From Siphonodentalium dalli (taxonomy: Eukaryota; Mollusca; Scaphopoda; Gadilida; Siphonodentaliidae), in the NCBI GenBank assembly GCA_032622095.1, contig CP136064.1:253086484-253150483 (forward strand): a DNA stretch of 64,000 nt, in the 5' to 3' direction. The notes below the pieces were generated by a model. The model was not told where the DNA came from and searched no databases. It saw only the letters and a program-made list of their open reading frames with translations. The position numbers and the translations under genes are program-made. Below are positions 24,827 to 37,626 of this stretch, one piece after another (the first letter of the stretch is position 1; each line of letters starts with the position of its first letter).

Positions 24827-25705
24827 AATCATTTCTTAGTCACTGAAGGTCAAATTAAATGTGGTGGACATTTTGAGCAAATAATTCCAATACTCAACCA
24901 GATGATGCGTCCAGATACATACATGTACATGACAAGATTGCATTCAAATTCTCTAAAACACAGATTCCTATAGTCGTCTGCTGAGAGTTATAACCAGATA
25001 GTATGTGGTATAGGTCTGTTTAATTGGCTGATTTTCGAAATGGCTGCATGTGGTGTCTATGAGATAAGAACATTTTATCCAAATAGTGTAGTCTTAGGTG
25101 TAGGTTGAAGTTCTGATATATAATGCCAATATATCCTCCCATCATAATTATTCGGTGTGACTAAACACAGTCCGGACCGGCCCGGACCAGCCCGGACCAC
25201 CCATGTGGAGTATAGGGGTGATTTTAGTGGCAATTGGGATTGAACTTTTAGCAATGAGTAATAATCACCGCTTAATGCAGTGTTGTAATTAGTGGTATGC
25301 TTCGTGTAACTTAAGTATTACCCTGACTTAGGCAATAGTTAGTTATAGTGACTCACTGAAAGTTGTGGGTTAGTCATGACTACAAAGGCTTGTGACTAAC
25401 CCTAAGTTAATCATATATATATACCAGATATGGCCTCTACACATATGTAACGGTCTCGCTAAATATAAATGACCATATATATACATGTAACTATAGAACT
25501 GGTTGGTCATGCATTAAGGGCATGCATGCATCAGTGCGCACGAATGTTGTCTATGCGTATAGAAAATAATATACACGGGTGGACGCAAGATGTGTCGGAT
25601 TTCCAAACATCGGCACACATCAACATACAAGAAAACCATAGTCAGAAATGGTATATAGCGCGCTCAAGATCATATATTATATACCAATGATTGTAATTAT
25701 AGAAT

Positions 25706-26480
25706 ACTAGTAGGTTAGCCCGCCACTGGCGTGGTTGGTCAGAAACATGACATTTTTTAAAATTATTTTTATCCAATGAGTTAATTCTGCCTTTTTAATT
25801 TTTTAATTAATTTTTTTGTTTTTCAATGAGTTAATTCTGCCTTTTTAATCAAGAGAAATGATGGTACCCGTCCCTAAAATAGGTATGAGTTACGGTACAT
25901 CGGGCGGAAAAACTGACACGATGAAAACGACAGACATAAGAATCACACAACACGCATTTTTTGTTTTTCAATGAGTTAATTCTGCCTTTTTAATCAAGAG
26001 AAATTATGGTACCCGTCCCTAAAAGAGGTATGATTCGATGAAAATCTCCCCCGTTCCTAGGAACGACAGACATAAGAATCACACGACACGCATTTGTTGT
26101 TTTCCAATGAGTTAATTCTGCCTTTTTAATCAAGATAAATGCATTCCGCCGTTCCAGTGCGTTTTGCATCCGTAGTCGTACGCATATGTGACCGTTTAGC
26201 AACGCCGATGGCAATAAAGAGCGTTATTCTGTTAACAACGCCAAATTTTGTCAATATAAAGAGCGTGACTGCTTTAACCCCTGCAGTGCCGAGGGCGGTG
26301 ATTTTGATGATTGGGAGTGGAGAACGGGTGCTCTGAGCTTCTCCAAAATGCCGCGACGATGAATCCCGTGGGTTTTTACCCTTAGATTGGAAGTTTGAGC
26401 TCAATCGAGCCAGCCGTTTTCGAGTCTATAGAGGACAAATATACACACACATATATATACGGAAGTCTCAAATTATATAG
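25706..26480 (+). mobile_element. Interspersed repeat family E, copy 1
   Basis: Head TAGGTTAGCCCGCCACTGGC and tail TTTGAGCTCAATCGAGCCAG, CCGTTTTCGAGTCTATAGAG, GACAAATATACACAC, CGGAAGTCTCAAATTATATA. Inside, a roughly 140-bp unit (TTCAATGAGTTAATTCTGCC, TTTTTAATCAAGAGAAAT, GGTACCCGTCCCTAAAA) is repeated. Head and tail style resembles non-autonomous retroelements or Helitron-like repeats of invertebrates; the class is not settled. Confidence 0.65.
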
Positions 26481-26494
26481 TAACTATATATATA

Positions 26495-27390
26495 TAGCAG
26501 GTTAGCCCGCCACTGGCGTGGTTCGTCTGAAACATGACATTTTTTAATTATTTTTTTTTAATTAGTTAATTATTTAAATTTAATTTTTTTTCAATGAGTT
26601 ATGAGTTAAATTCTGCCTTTTTAATCAAGAGACTAAATTTTTTTAATTAATTATTTAAATTTAATTTTGTTTCAATGAGTTAATTCTGCCTTGAATTTTT
26701 TGTTTTTCAATGAGTTAATTCTGCATTTTTAATCAAGAGAAATTATGGTACCCGTCCCTAAAAGAGGTATGATTTACCTGATGAAAATCTCCCCCATTCC
26801 TAGGAACGACAGACATAAGATGTTGGCAGTCTGAGTTATTCACTCGAACGAATGGCAGTCTTGCTATTCACGGAGAATTGCAAATCATAGATGCGAAAGC
26901 ACTCAAAAGTATTGTTCCCGTATCTTCGCAAGCAACCACCTCGGCCTTCGACTTCGGCGCGTGACGGAGGTCGATTTGCCCGTCTTTGCGAACGGAAAGC
27001 ACTCAAAAGTATTGTTTCCGTATCTTATGACTTTCAATAAATCTCTCCGAATAATATAACGTAAACAAAAGCCGTAATGCGATATGCGAAAGCGGAAGGG
27101 AATAAAGAGCGTTAACCGGTTAACGAACCCAAATATGGAAGATCTATATCAACAACACTGCGGATAGGAACGCTCTTTAACTATCAACGCGATTAACCCC
27201 CGCGCTGCCGTTTTTGTGACTGAGAGTGAAGAACGGGTGGTCGGAGCTTCTCCAAAACGCCGCGACGACCATTCCCGTGGGTTTTTACCCTTAGAAAGGA
27301 AGTTTGAGCTCAATCTGTCCAGCCGTTTTGGAGTCTATAAAGGACAAATATACACATATATTTATATATTTACGGAAGTCTCAAAATATA
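26495..27390 (+). mobile_element. Interspersed repeat family E, copy 2
   Basis: Starts TAGCAGGTTAGCCCGCCACT 15 bp after copy 1 ends, and closes with GAGTCTATAAAGGACAAATA and CGGAAGTCTCAAAATATATA. The middle differs partly from copy 1 (GCACTCAAAAGTATTGTTYC occurs twice, near 26900 and 27000). Confidence 0.62.
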
Positions 27391-27397
27391 TAGGAGA

Positions 27398-28410
27398 CTA
27401 GCAGGTTAGCCCGCCACTGGCAGCATGCGTCCCATGACTTTGTTCGAAAAAGCAATTGCAACAGGTTCCGAGACACTTGTGTTGCATTTGCACCAAATTT
27501 CGTCGAAATCAGCAAGTTTTACCCGATTTGACCTTGAATTGACAATTTTGTAGGTCAATGTCAGGTCGTGGTCATGATTTGACCCGTCCAAAACAATCCC
27601 CGGACAAAAGTACAGAAATCCGCCAGTTTTACCCCATTTGACCTTGAATTGACCAGTTTGAAGGTCAATGTCACGTCGGGGTCACGATTTGACCCGTCCG
27701 TGACACTTTCGGGACAAAAGTACCCATATGTAGCAAGTTTGGGCTCAATCGGTTGACCCGCTCCGAGTTGACCATTTTGCTTCCATAGAATTTTCATGGG
27801 ACGAATGCCTCGGAGCTGCGCCCCTCGTGAGACATTTCGTTCTCGAGCGGGTGAAGGATTTCGCATTCAAATCGATTTATGTCGATAAAACTGTTATTTT
27901 TCAAAATTTCAAGCTGAGACTTCGTGTGTCTGCGTGTAATACTTAGATATTCTTAAAATGACACAGTCCAACACGTAATTATGTTTTAGATGGAAGAAAT
28001 TAAAAAAAAAATTCTATGCTAAATTTAAACATAGGATTTCCCATTAAAATCGATTTATGTCGATATAACTCTTATTTTTCAAAATTTTGAGTTGAGACGT
28101 AATTATGTTTTTGATGAAAGAAATTAAATTTTTTCGATGCTAAATTTCGAGCGATAACGTTGCGTTGAATTGTAAACAAACGCTCATTAAGTAAGCCCCC
28201 GCGGTGCCGTTTTTTTGTGATTGGGAGTGGAGAATGGGTGCTCAGAGCTTCTCCAAAACGCCGCGACGACGATTCCCGTGGGTTTTTACCCTTAGATGGG
28301 AAGTTTGAGCCCAATAGGTGCAGCCGTTTTTGGAGTCTATAGAGGACATACACATACACATATACACATATATATACACATATATTTACGTAGTTCTCAA
28401 ATATATATAG
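27398..28410 (+). mobile_element. Interspersed repeat family E, copy 3
   Basis: Starts CTAGCAGGTTAGCCCGCCAC and ends GAGTCTATAGAGGACATACA with an (AC/AT)-rich tail. Its front half carries the TTTGACCTTGAATTGAC / ATGATTTGACCCGTCCAAAA module that also forms the tandem array at 43975-44490. Three same-strand copies therefore stand nearly end to end. Confidence 0.62.
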
Positions 28411-28413
28411 GAG

Positions 28414-30255
28414 ATAAAATATATTGGTTTCACGAATGACCAACTCATAGAATTAATCGCCTTGCACTTCTTGGCATCCGAATAACAATTGAAATTCCCA
28501 ACTACACCTTTTACCGGGTCGCAGTTCGACTTTTAATCCGTCCAAAAATTCCCATTCTATAAATAAAACGCCTATGCGCCCACTGTATACCAAGAAACAG
28601 CGAAACATTATACACGCGGAGCGCGGAAAAAATGTCAAATTGAGCATCACTCTAGGCTTTGTTCCACTGAAAATAATATTAAGAAGAGAACCGCCACGGT
28701 GGAATAATACGCCCATTGGCTTGTTTCGAATTGCATTTAACAAATATTCCATAACTTTAGTATTATTCCTGTAATGATAAAGATAATTCTGAAATCAAAC
28801 GTATTAACAGACAAAATGATCAACAGCGCAATTTCATATAACAGAAAATTAACTGGAGTAAATGATGATTATCAGCAGAAAATCAATAAATTTGAAACAA
28901 AATCCACGTTAAAAGGGACCCATAAGACTGGTCAGATTCATTCTACAAATCCCTGATTGAAACACAGCTTGTATACACTATGATCCAATTCAGCCACATA
29001 TGCCATATTAACAGACCATGACTGCAGTTATCAACAGGAAACCAATAAAACTCAAATTTTAAAGTGATGTGAAACACTCCAGTAGGGTGATAAAATAGAA
29101 ATGGAGAATAATCTTGCTCAAAGTAGTTATTTTTACCAAAAATATACCAAAATTGACAACCCACACCGTCATTCTTATTAATTACAGGCAGTGGATCTTG
29201 ATGGCGAAATCGTTTTCGTTAGTATATCGCTAATAGTTGCGTCCCGAATCGAGATGTAAATATTTACAATTCAGCACAGTTCAGACGATGTTTTCTATGG
29301 AGTGGTACGGTCGATTTGCTTCAGATATTCGGCAATGTTAGTAGAATACTATATTCCTCATGTTGTCATAGCGCCTGAGTACTATCTTATCAGTTAAACG
29401 CACCCGAACAAGTCCATATAATATACCTTTAAGTTATCATCCGGAAACGAAAATGGAGCCCGTATACTGAAAAAAAGAAAAGTGTATAGGAATTCTACTC
29501 ATAGAAAGTAAAGGTGACCTAATCTTAATCAGTGTGGAAGTGGAAAATCACCAAGAGCAAACCGAGCACATCGAATTGCAAGATTGTTGGCAAATCATTA
29601 TTTTGGTATACTAGCTTAAACAGCTTTATTCGGTGTTGGAGTGGCCCTTTGTGTGTTATGGGCATTTGGCCGATGTGTGCGCTTCGCACACATGAGACAG
29701 ATCTTACTCTTTTATATATATTGATCGATCATATTATTATGCTACTTCCATATATCCTCGGGCAAATAGGTTCATATTGGACCTAAATATTGACATTTCT
29801 TCATATTGGACTTATTTGGTTATGATATATGATAAGCCCATAGTAGACTAATACCCGTTATTATGTTGGATGGAGCGGGCCACAGTGAAATCACATCTAT
29901 AAAGAGCGTGCATCTGGTGCTGAAATAGGCCCATGTTGACCGTATATGTTTTTGTTTTGTTATTTATTATATTAAATTTTGTTTAATCAAAATTTTGAAA
30001 AACTAACGCCATTATAACCTCCACCCCGAGTCGCCACACACAATTTGTTGAAATAGTTCAAGGGGTCTGGGAGAAAAGTCCGAACAGACAGACAGATCCT
30101 ACTCTTGTATATATATAGATGATTGGGCATCAGTCGTTCGTGTGTATAAAGATTGTCCATATTTCTCTCAATGTTGAGGACATGACCTACCTATTGATAA
30201 TGTTGACTACACATTTTGTGTAAACATGCGATAGAACTAAAATGTGAGTACTAAT
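28414..30255. other. Non-coding interval
   Basis: No gene supported. A 99-codon minus ORF (28453-28752) has no motif. Short texts CAGACAGATC(T/C)TACTCTT at about 29697 and 30090 are two copies of a repeat tail, each followed by TATATA. Confidence 0.4.
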
Positions 30256-30684
30256 ATGTCACATGAAACACCTATAATAACATTGAAAAATCCATTATAT
30301 ATTTTCTTATCTCTCATTGGTGAGTAATAGCCGCGTGCTTTCCGGGATACTTGGCATCGCGCCAAGTAAATTACCGAGCGGATTAATACTATTTAGAAAA
30401 GCCGCACTTGACAGCAATACAAGACATTTCAAAATAAATGCTTTGTTCATTAAAGTTCAATTATTGTCCAACTTCGTAGCATTAACGAAAATAGGAACAG
30501 AAACAAAGAGACAAATTGGGGACTATATGTTTCGTCGCAAGGCAGAGCGCGCAATACTGTCGTATACGGTTGTGAAGTGTCTCAGCCAACACCGTGCATG
30601 TATGCATTTTACATGCATTTTCAACTTCTTTCAAAGATTTTCATTTGTTAAAAAGGCACAAAGCTCTAGATTTTTCATGTGATA
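30256..30684 (+). mobile_element. Foldback repeat family B, copy 3
   Basis: Ends TGTCACATGAAAC and TTCATGTGATA, same orientation as 6424-6828. It is followed at 30700-30835 by the family's palindromic companion, CACAACGAGTCGTAGACGA within TTTCATAAATTTGTTTCACA and its inverse. The companion is therefore part of the mobile unit, not chance neighbouring sequence. Confidence 0.7.
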
Positions 30685-30839
30685 TACAAGATCTTAAACT
30701 CGCTATGTTGGGCTATAAGATTTTATGAAACTCGTTTCATAAATTTGTTTCACAACGAGTCGTAGACGAATTGTGAATCAAATTTATCAAACTCGTTTCA
30801 TAACATCTTATATCCCAACATAACTCGTTGGGGCTCCTC

Positions 30840-31933
30840 TATATCCTGTTTAGTATAGAGTGCATTAGCGACATATATAGGTCGCATCACGACAACCTGA
30901 CAAAAGTGCCATCCTTTGACATTTAGCACATATGTATGTATGCTTTAATTCTAGTCCGGGAACCCGACCTTCTGTCCTTTATTTCTCGTATAACAAGACA
31001 TGTTAGCGGGTGACCCTCATTTCCAACAATATACATGTACAGTCATGTGGTATTTAGAGTTATCGGTCTTGACGTCTACTTTTGCACTTGAACCGTGTTA
31101 TTTCAATGGGTCTTCGTATGAATCACTGTGTATTTACCATTACTTCAAAGGATAACACATCTTAGCATTCGCATTGTGTGGACTTGTGTAGTTCAGAGAT
31201 AGTTTCGTCTATTATCGTTCTCGCTCCATGTCACCAGGAGCGATAACTCTAAAAATCGCGACGATAATATGGCGAGCACGACAATCGATAACACACAACA
31301 TCCTACCTATATATGCTGTGATGTAATAGGTGTAGCGAAGACTTTACAATAAACTAAATATATTAGTAGAGCATATTAGCGATTTTATCATGACAGTCGT
31401 AAAATATCTGCAAGAGGGTATGCCGTTTTTTTTTTTTTTTTTTTTTTTTTTGCATCTGCAATTTTCGGCGAACCACCACCCAAAACTTGCAAAACAAATA
31501 TTTTTTTAACTCCCAATGTTTTGACACACTAATTTTGGTCTAAAACCGCATAAAACCCAAATGCTATCACACATATGACTGTGAAATTATCTCCTTTAAT
31601 TCAAATGACAGTTTTAGTCTGTTTTAATTGAATAAATGCTTAGTACAGGCAAATATAAAGATTTTTTTTTTCTTCAAATAGTGGCTGATAGGCATTTGTC
31701 TACCACATACATGCATTGGAGTTTCCAGGTCAGTGTGTGATTATTGTATGCTAAGTCACCCTGTGTGATCAAATTACATCCTGCTAAATGGAAGTATAAT
31801 GCATGGATGTAGTGGACATCACTGGACAAATACATAACCCATCAGAAGCTGATAGGTGCACATAAAACACTACTGTAAGGTATCTTCATCCAATTTTACA
31901 AAAGCAAATGCAGCATATTCCCGCCATATTCCA
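30840..31933. other. Non-coding interval with a long poly-T
   Basis: No gene supported. A run of 26 T at 31426-31451 is the main feature. Confidence 0.45.
31426..31451. repeat. Poly-T run (26)
   Basis: Uninterrupted. Could be the tail of a minus-strand retroposed copy, but no body was recognised. Confidence 0.9.
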
Positions 31934-31937
31934 TTAA

Positions 31938-32331
31938 CCCTTTACCCAACAAACCGGCCAAAACCGGCCAAATAAAGCTTCAACAGCCTAAAATATCTTC
32001 GGTCTGTCTCAATAGAACCATACAAATATGGATATCATTGGAACCGGCTCCTTGACCACATTGTGATAGTTACAGTTATGCCCTGTGCCAATGCATTCTC
32101 TTATATATGCGAGTCGACCATAGGTCGCCTCGCATATATAAGAGAATGCATTGGCCTAAAAAAACTCTTCTTTTTTTTAACTTTTTACCATTTTTTCTTA
32201 CATTCTTTAACAATTTTATAATTTTTAATGTGTTAAGCCAATGCATTCTCTTATATATGCGAGGCGACCTATGGTCGACTCGCATATATAAGAGAATGCA
32301 TTGGCACAGGGCCCTTCTGTTGGGTAAAGGG
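31938..32331 (-). mobile_element. TTAA-flanked MITE (CCCTTTACCCAACA family), copy 3
   Basis: TTAA at 31934-31937 and 32332-32335, identical termini, same internal orientation as 9592-9978. Both hairpin modules are whole (about 32087-32155 and 32236-32304). Confidence 0.83.
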
Positions 32332-32759
32332 TTAAGATAGAATTATTCCCTGCAAGACAATGGCTGTAATACGTGTACGCAATGGTCTGTGCTTAAAGCT
32401 CTTAGTAACATCAGGACAAGTTTATTTATTTCCGTTTTACATTTCTCTGTGCTTCTTCTAACCGAAGGGTGTCGGGAAGGAAGTTTTACACCTGACCGTC
32501 CATATAACATAATTATTTGCGGAAAAGATTTTTCACTGAAATAAGATTTCACCAACCAATTTTCGTAAACTTTGATGAAAAAGAAAAGTTCTTTTCCTCA
32601 TGAAGGCTGAAAACCCGAGCATTCGCAATCTGATCTGTAACATGGTTCGGCAGTTTTCCGAGAGAAAAAATTGAGAATATATAGTGTTGAGTTACCAATA
32701 CATGTTCTTTTGTTCTATATATATTTTTTTATCACACAATTAACCCACAAAACCAGCTT

Positions 32760-33240
32760 CATAATTATTGGTATGACACACGTGTAATATTAGCGCGTGC
32801 GATGACGTCACGCCTTTATTTAAATGACTTGCGATTGCTGAAGTTTATGATTGTTGTTTTCGATGAATACTTCGCGTTTATTTGATCATGTGATAAATGG
32901 TATCTCAAACTCGTTCTATTTTATACGTAATTTATCAACATCGTCCACTAAATTCTATTTGAGCCTCGGTAAACCTCGGTCCAATCAAATTTAGTGAACT
33001 CGGTTGAGAAATTCCGTATAAAATAGAAACTCGTGTGAGATCCTCTATATATATGAAGTTGTCTTTGCTTATGTTTAAATGATCTGTATATATGACAACT
33101 GCCCCGTGTGTGTGTGCAATTTTGTCAAATACATTTTTATGTTTAATTTTATGTTTATGCCACATCTTAATTACATCTCCACTGAGGCCAATAATTATGA
33201 GGCCCCAGTAACATAAATATGGTGTTTTGGCAGTTATAAT
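32760..33240. mobile_element. Foldback repeat family G, copy 1
   Basis: The core at 32902-33040 is a hairpin: TCTCAAACTCGTTCTATTTT and CCACTAAATTCTATTTGAG pair with AAATTTAGTGAACTCGG and AAAATAGAAACTCGTGTGAG. Upstream, ATGACACACGTGTAATATTA and TGACGTCA (32803-32810) recur in related form at 49820-49865 and, inverted, at 59048-59100. Confidence 0.55.
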
Positions 33241-34296
33241 ATGTTTTAAACTGTTACAAATATGGGCACAAAAAGTTTTCAGTAAATTGATAATTTGATT
33301 ATAATAAGCTGGGTGGTGGTGAATTTTGGAGAATCATATCGCCATATTGCTTGAGTTGGATCAACTTGGATTTTTACCCTCTCTGCAGACAATATTCGGT
33401 GGTAAATATGTATTAAATTATATGCATAGAAATGGAAATAAGGGGAGTTTGTGGTGTTGATTGAAATGGGAATTCTTCGCCGACACACCCGTGACGATAT
33501 CGATACCATTGCTCAGATAAATGGGCTAAATTGTTCGATTTCCGAGCGATGGTAACTCGGGGGAAAATCTACTGTTCACCTTATCCTTAATATAATAGGC
33601 AGGCGCGTATATAGAGTCGGCGTATAGGGGTGGTGCAAAAGAGGGCAGCCGAGTGCGTTGCAGACCCCTGTGCTACTAGTTAAAGTTTTTATATTTTAGG
33701 AAATGTTCGCAATTCCCAACTAAAAAAATTTTGTATTTGTTTGTTTAAACTAGCGTAGATTGTGGGACCCTGTATAAAACAACTGCATGTGTTGCTGCGA
33801 ATCTGTGGTATGTGGATGATAAACAACGAGAATTTCATGTCCGCACAAATAAGGAATAGATCAAACGTTACTCTTACAGAGTAAAATTCCTATTTTCGTT
33901 ATTTCAGTGCATAACTCTGGTAAAATCAGCGAACTTGAATAGCATTCTCTGGTAGTGATCACTAATTTCATTCCATATAGTTTAGAAGAAATAAAGTTAT
34001 CATCCAGAAATGTGAACGATCGACGGATTTTTTTTAAACGAGCGTATGTGGCGCGTAAATTATAGACTTGTAAGTACCATGCATACAGTACCAAATATGG
34101 TCATTGAGAATCAATAAGTATTGCATGCCGTCCCTCTAAAACATCGAAATTGATCAAATAACATGATAGAAAATTCCGTATCGATTATATAAGATAATGC
34201 ATGCATGTCTTTCATATGACACTTATTCGCCCCTATAGTCAAGTCATATGTTGCTGTTATATATATATATATAGGGCGAACTGATGCAGTTATCAT
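33241..34296. other. Non-coding interval
   Basis: No gene or repeat structure supported beyond an (AT)n run near 34260. Confidence 0.4.
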
Positions 34297-34300
34297 TTAA

Positions 34301-34789
34301 AGGCCCACTTAATTTTCGAATGACCAGAATTACATTATACACAACGTATCCCATACTATATACCATTTGGAAGAGGAACCAAATAAATATATATATTCCA
34401 CCAGAATACGGAACAGCTGTGGCCTTGGAGTGTCCACTAAGTGACAGAGATTCTCAGATTCATTCCAAGAATCCCCCCTTGTCAACCCAGAATGCATCAG
34501 AATTCAAACTAAGAGATACAGTTATTCCCCTTCCATTGAGAATAATAGACTTTATAGTACAGTCTGGATCAAAATTAATCACAGATCACACCTCAGTACC
34601 TCGACAAAACAATATGTTCCCAGTTTATTTGACCGGATCAGTTGATAATACAATGTTTTGGAGCTTCCTCTTTCAAATGGTATATAATATGGAATAAGTT
34701 GTATATAATGTGATTTGGTGGTTCGTGGTATATAATATGGAATAAGTTGTATATAATGTGATCTGGTGGTTCGAAAATTAAGTGGGCCT
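34301..34789. mobile_element. TTAA-flanked MITE (AGGCCCACTTAATTTTCG family), full copy
   Basis: TTAA at 34297-34300 and 34790-34793, with termini AGGCCCACTTAATTTTCGAA and its exact inverse. Near the right end a roughly 55-bp unit (GGTATATAATATGGAATAAG, TTGTATATAATGTGAT) is duplicated. A partial copy is at 55870-56215 and a terminal scrap at 44691-44707. The 137-codon ORF inside is broken in the other copy, so it is not a gene. Confidence 0.78.
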
Positions 34790-35109
34790 TTAAGAAAGAG
34801 TGCCATTATTTGTTCTTATGTTGTCATTGTGGCGGTGTTCGGACATCTGAAAATATCAAGGAAAAGCCATTATGCATATCAAACATTCAAATACATATAT
34901 ATTGCGATATAATTTAATTACTGGATGTATTAGTTGTTGCAAATTGACTATAATCAAGATGGCTATTGAAGTCGTTTTGCTAATGCCAGCGATGCCGTTA
35001 TTAAATTAAAAAATACATATATATTAGCAGGTTATATATATCTTCTTGAATAGTTCATATAGACACTGGCTTTTTCTCAAATCGCTCGGATTAGCCAAAC
35101 ACCGTGAAA

Positions 35110-35313
35110 ATGACAACTGTAGAAAAAATAACGTTACGTTTTCTTAAGGGGGAGACGTACACGTTTTGCATAAATCCAGCCAAAAATGGCAAGAGATTTT
35201 CAACAAAGATTTATCTGGATCTATCTGGTGAAAATATTGAATTTCACATATCATCTTTATTGTTTGTAGACTCTGAGCAGTTATTAAGAGACAACAAAAA
35301 CAATGGATTTTAA
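35110..35313 (+). CDS. Hypothetical small ORF, 67 aa
   Basis: ATG in a good context (GAAAATGA), frame closed by TAA. The product begins MTTVEKITLRFLKGETYTF and is soluble, mixed-charge and without signal peptide or membrane segment. I do not recognise a family. Composition is more protein-like than the surrounding ORFs, but it stands alone in AT-rich DNA between repeats, with no splice signal or promoter that I can defend. An AATAAA lies at about 35785. It may be a stray exon, a transposon remnant or chance. Confidence 0.22.
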   Translation: MTTVEKITLRFLKGETYTFCINPAKNGKRFSTKIYLDLSGENIEFHISSLLFVDSEQLLRDNKNNGF

Positions 35314-36245
35314 TACATTTGAGAGGTTGAAAATTTAATTTTATTGTTTGTCCCTTTTGGTAACAAGAACTGCTAGGATAACTAATAATTTCACACAAAA
35401 CTCCAATAACCAAATAGCTTATTGTCTTGGGTCAATGAGAGGAATCTTCATTTGTATCATAATGTTGAGTTAGATTTTTAATTGCATAATATAGCATCAT
35501 ACCCCCATATATTATAATGAAGAATAAAGCAGTCACAAATATTCCAGCCCAATGAAAACAAATGTTGATACGCAATGTAGTCCACTCAAGCAGGGATCAA
35601 TCAACAGGAATTAGGCCACAGTGTTAAGATATATGATGGTCAGCTTTAACTATGAACCCATGACCCCCAACTCATATCAGCCCAATTGTTCATTGATCAA
35701 CAGGCATGGCATGAAGATCTCAAATATAGAATGTTAATTATGGGTAGTTTCCTTTCTTAATGAAAATAATCATTAAATTTCACAAATAAAGAATAACTAA
35801 GTCTCCTCTCATGATCTTGAGATATGATAACATGGATATTTGAATGGCACTTTTGAAAACAAATATATTTTACAGAAGTTCTTGGTACCTGAAAACGGTG
35901 AAATTTTTAGATATTTTTCATTTCATAAATAAGTAAATGAGGTTATAATATCCAATTGGTCGATGGTTCTAAATTATTGGGTCACAATAATCACTTGTAC
36001 CAAATTTAACAAAGATAATCCTAATAGATTTTGAGAAAACGTGCGTCTGACCCTTAAAAGCATCAGTTTGCCCTACAAGCATCATAGCAATTCAGCATGA
36101 CTGACCAGCATCATAGCACATTAGCATGACCACTTGACCAGGGGTGTTATTGGTAAAAGTATATTATTTTATACACTTGAATCTAAATAAAAAGTAAACC
36201 AAGTTGCATCAAAATTGGCCTCTGGAAGCATGAGTGCATCTTTAA

Positions 36246-36768
36246 AGATACGGGCGGCGTTGGCGGTGGGTATGCTGTTAAAATATTCAGCTCCGTAAAA
36301 GGCCGCCATAAACAGAGAGAATAGTAAAATATAGACAGGCTTTGTACTTATTATACCAATAAGAAATATGACATAAACAGTATGTTATTGTCAAATATTT
36401 TTCCTTTGTTATGTAAACAAAAGCAAAAAACGTTACAGAACCTGGCTTTTGTTTAGATCCGGATATGGTAAACATAAAGAGCGTTTTCGTTACTGTTTCC
36501 CTGATATGGAAATAATAAAGAGCGTTTATATAATTTGTGTGTAATTAACCAATAGAATTGCGCTGTTATGTAAACAGAAGCAAAACTTCTGTAACACGAG
36601 CAGGTTCTTGTTTACGTACATCATCGTACGTCTTGACGACAATATACTATTTACGCGCTGAATATGTTTGGCATGTGAGCAAAACTATATATCTTTTTTT
36701 AATATTCATTCTGCTAATGGCGATTTGAACAAATAGGAATATTTCTGCAACAAACGCCGCCCGTGCCT
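36246..36768. mobile_element. TTAA-flanked MITE (AGATACGGGCGGCGTT family)
   Basis: TTAA at 36242-36245 and 36769-36772, with termini AGATACGGGCGGCGTT and AACGCCGCCCGTGCCT (mismatched at a few bases). The interior has three texts of the AATAAAGAGCGTTT type and a long A/T-rich stretch. Confidence 0.68.
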
Positions 36769-37033
36769 TTAACGCTAATAAGTATATACTATGTTTATTT
36801 TGTTTTCCCGAAGAAATGACATTAAAACGAATACTAATTGACAACAAGGTGATTACTGCCACAGTTCCACTTAAACAATTCAAGTGGCAGTAATAAAATG
36901 TTGCTTCATACCACCTAAGATACTATAGATCATGCCATGAAACTCTACGAGGAGCTACGCCCCTGTAGATCATAATCCACCAGTACAAAACCTGGGAACG
37001 TTTTGATTCTCTGACCCGTTGTGACAGGGAACA

Positions 37034-37315
37034 TTATAACATTGAACAAACAAGGCAGGGAATATATTTCTTTGTTAATATTTGTTCCTTGATAATCTGA
37101 TTCACACTATAGGGTGGGCACAGCTCGAGATTGCATGTTTTGGCGACTTTTGTGAGCCGATATCGCAGAAAACATTGAATTAATTTCCCAGGAGATTCCA
37201 TAATTGGAGACGCAAAGGAAATTCCCACAAAGTCACTTAAATCGTGAAATTTCGAGTTGGGATCTTCAACTACAATGAAGTACATTGTTGTAATTTCATC
37301 AAAGACGCCCTAGAT
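37034..37315 (-). CDS. Unidentified exon-like ORF
   Basis: The ATG frame starting at 37285 runs 83 codons to TAA (MYFIVVEDPNSKFHDL...). The same frame extends upstream to a possible acceptor (ATATCTAG before GGCGTCTTTGATGAA, about 37310), giving about 91 residues. It is rich in ordinary protein-like codons with scattered cysteines. No domain, signal or membrane segment was recognised. It lies between a TTAA MITE and a retroposon tail, so it may be a stranded exon or transposon coding remnant. Confidence 0.25.
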
Positions 37316-37499
37316 ATACGTAACTCAAACATACCCTCGAATTAATCTATACTAAATTAACGAATAGAGCTATAGCTCACATTACGAGTAAATAGTAACA
37401 AGAGGTTGGTATAGGATGAGTTAACCAACACATTAAAACTATATATATTACTATAGTCTATAGGCAGCGACTAAATGTCGAAATATTTAAAGTCAATCA

Positions 37500-37626
37500 A
37501 TGTCTTAAATTATTAATGAATGATATGTAAGATGTTATTTATTTATGTATTTTTATTTTTATTCTTGGATTGCGCTAGAATATGGTTATATCCAATAAAG
37601 AATTTGAATTTGAATTTGAATTTGAA
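37500..37626 (+). mobile_element. 3' tail of a non-LTR retroposon
   Basis: TTGGATTGCGCTAGAATATG, GTTATATCCAATAAAG, then a hexamer tail (AATTTG)n at about 37596-37626. Short-unit tails after a CAATAAAG-type end are typical of CR1/L2-group LINEs and their SINEs. No coding part remains. Confidence 0.6.

Noticed and set aside
28453-28752. 99-codon minus ORF
   Set aside because: Looks mildly protein-like but has no motif, and it lies between repeats with no gene signals.
34284-34697. 137-codon ORF inside the AGGCCCACTT MITE
   Set aside because: The related copy at 55870-56215 carries stops and indels in the same stretch, so no protein is conserved.
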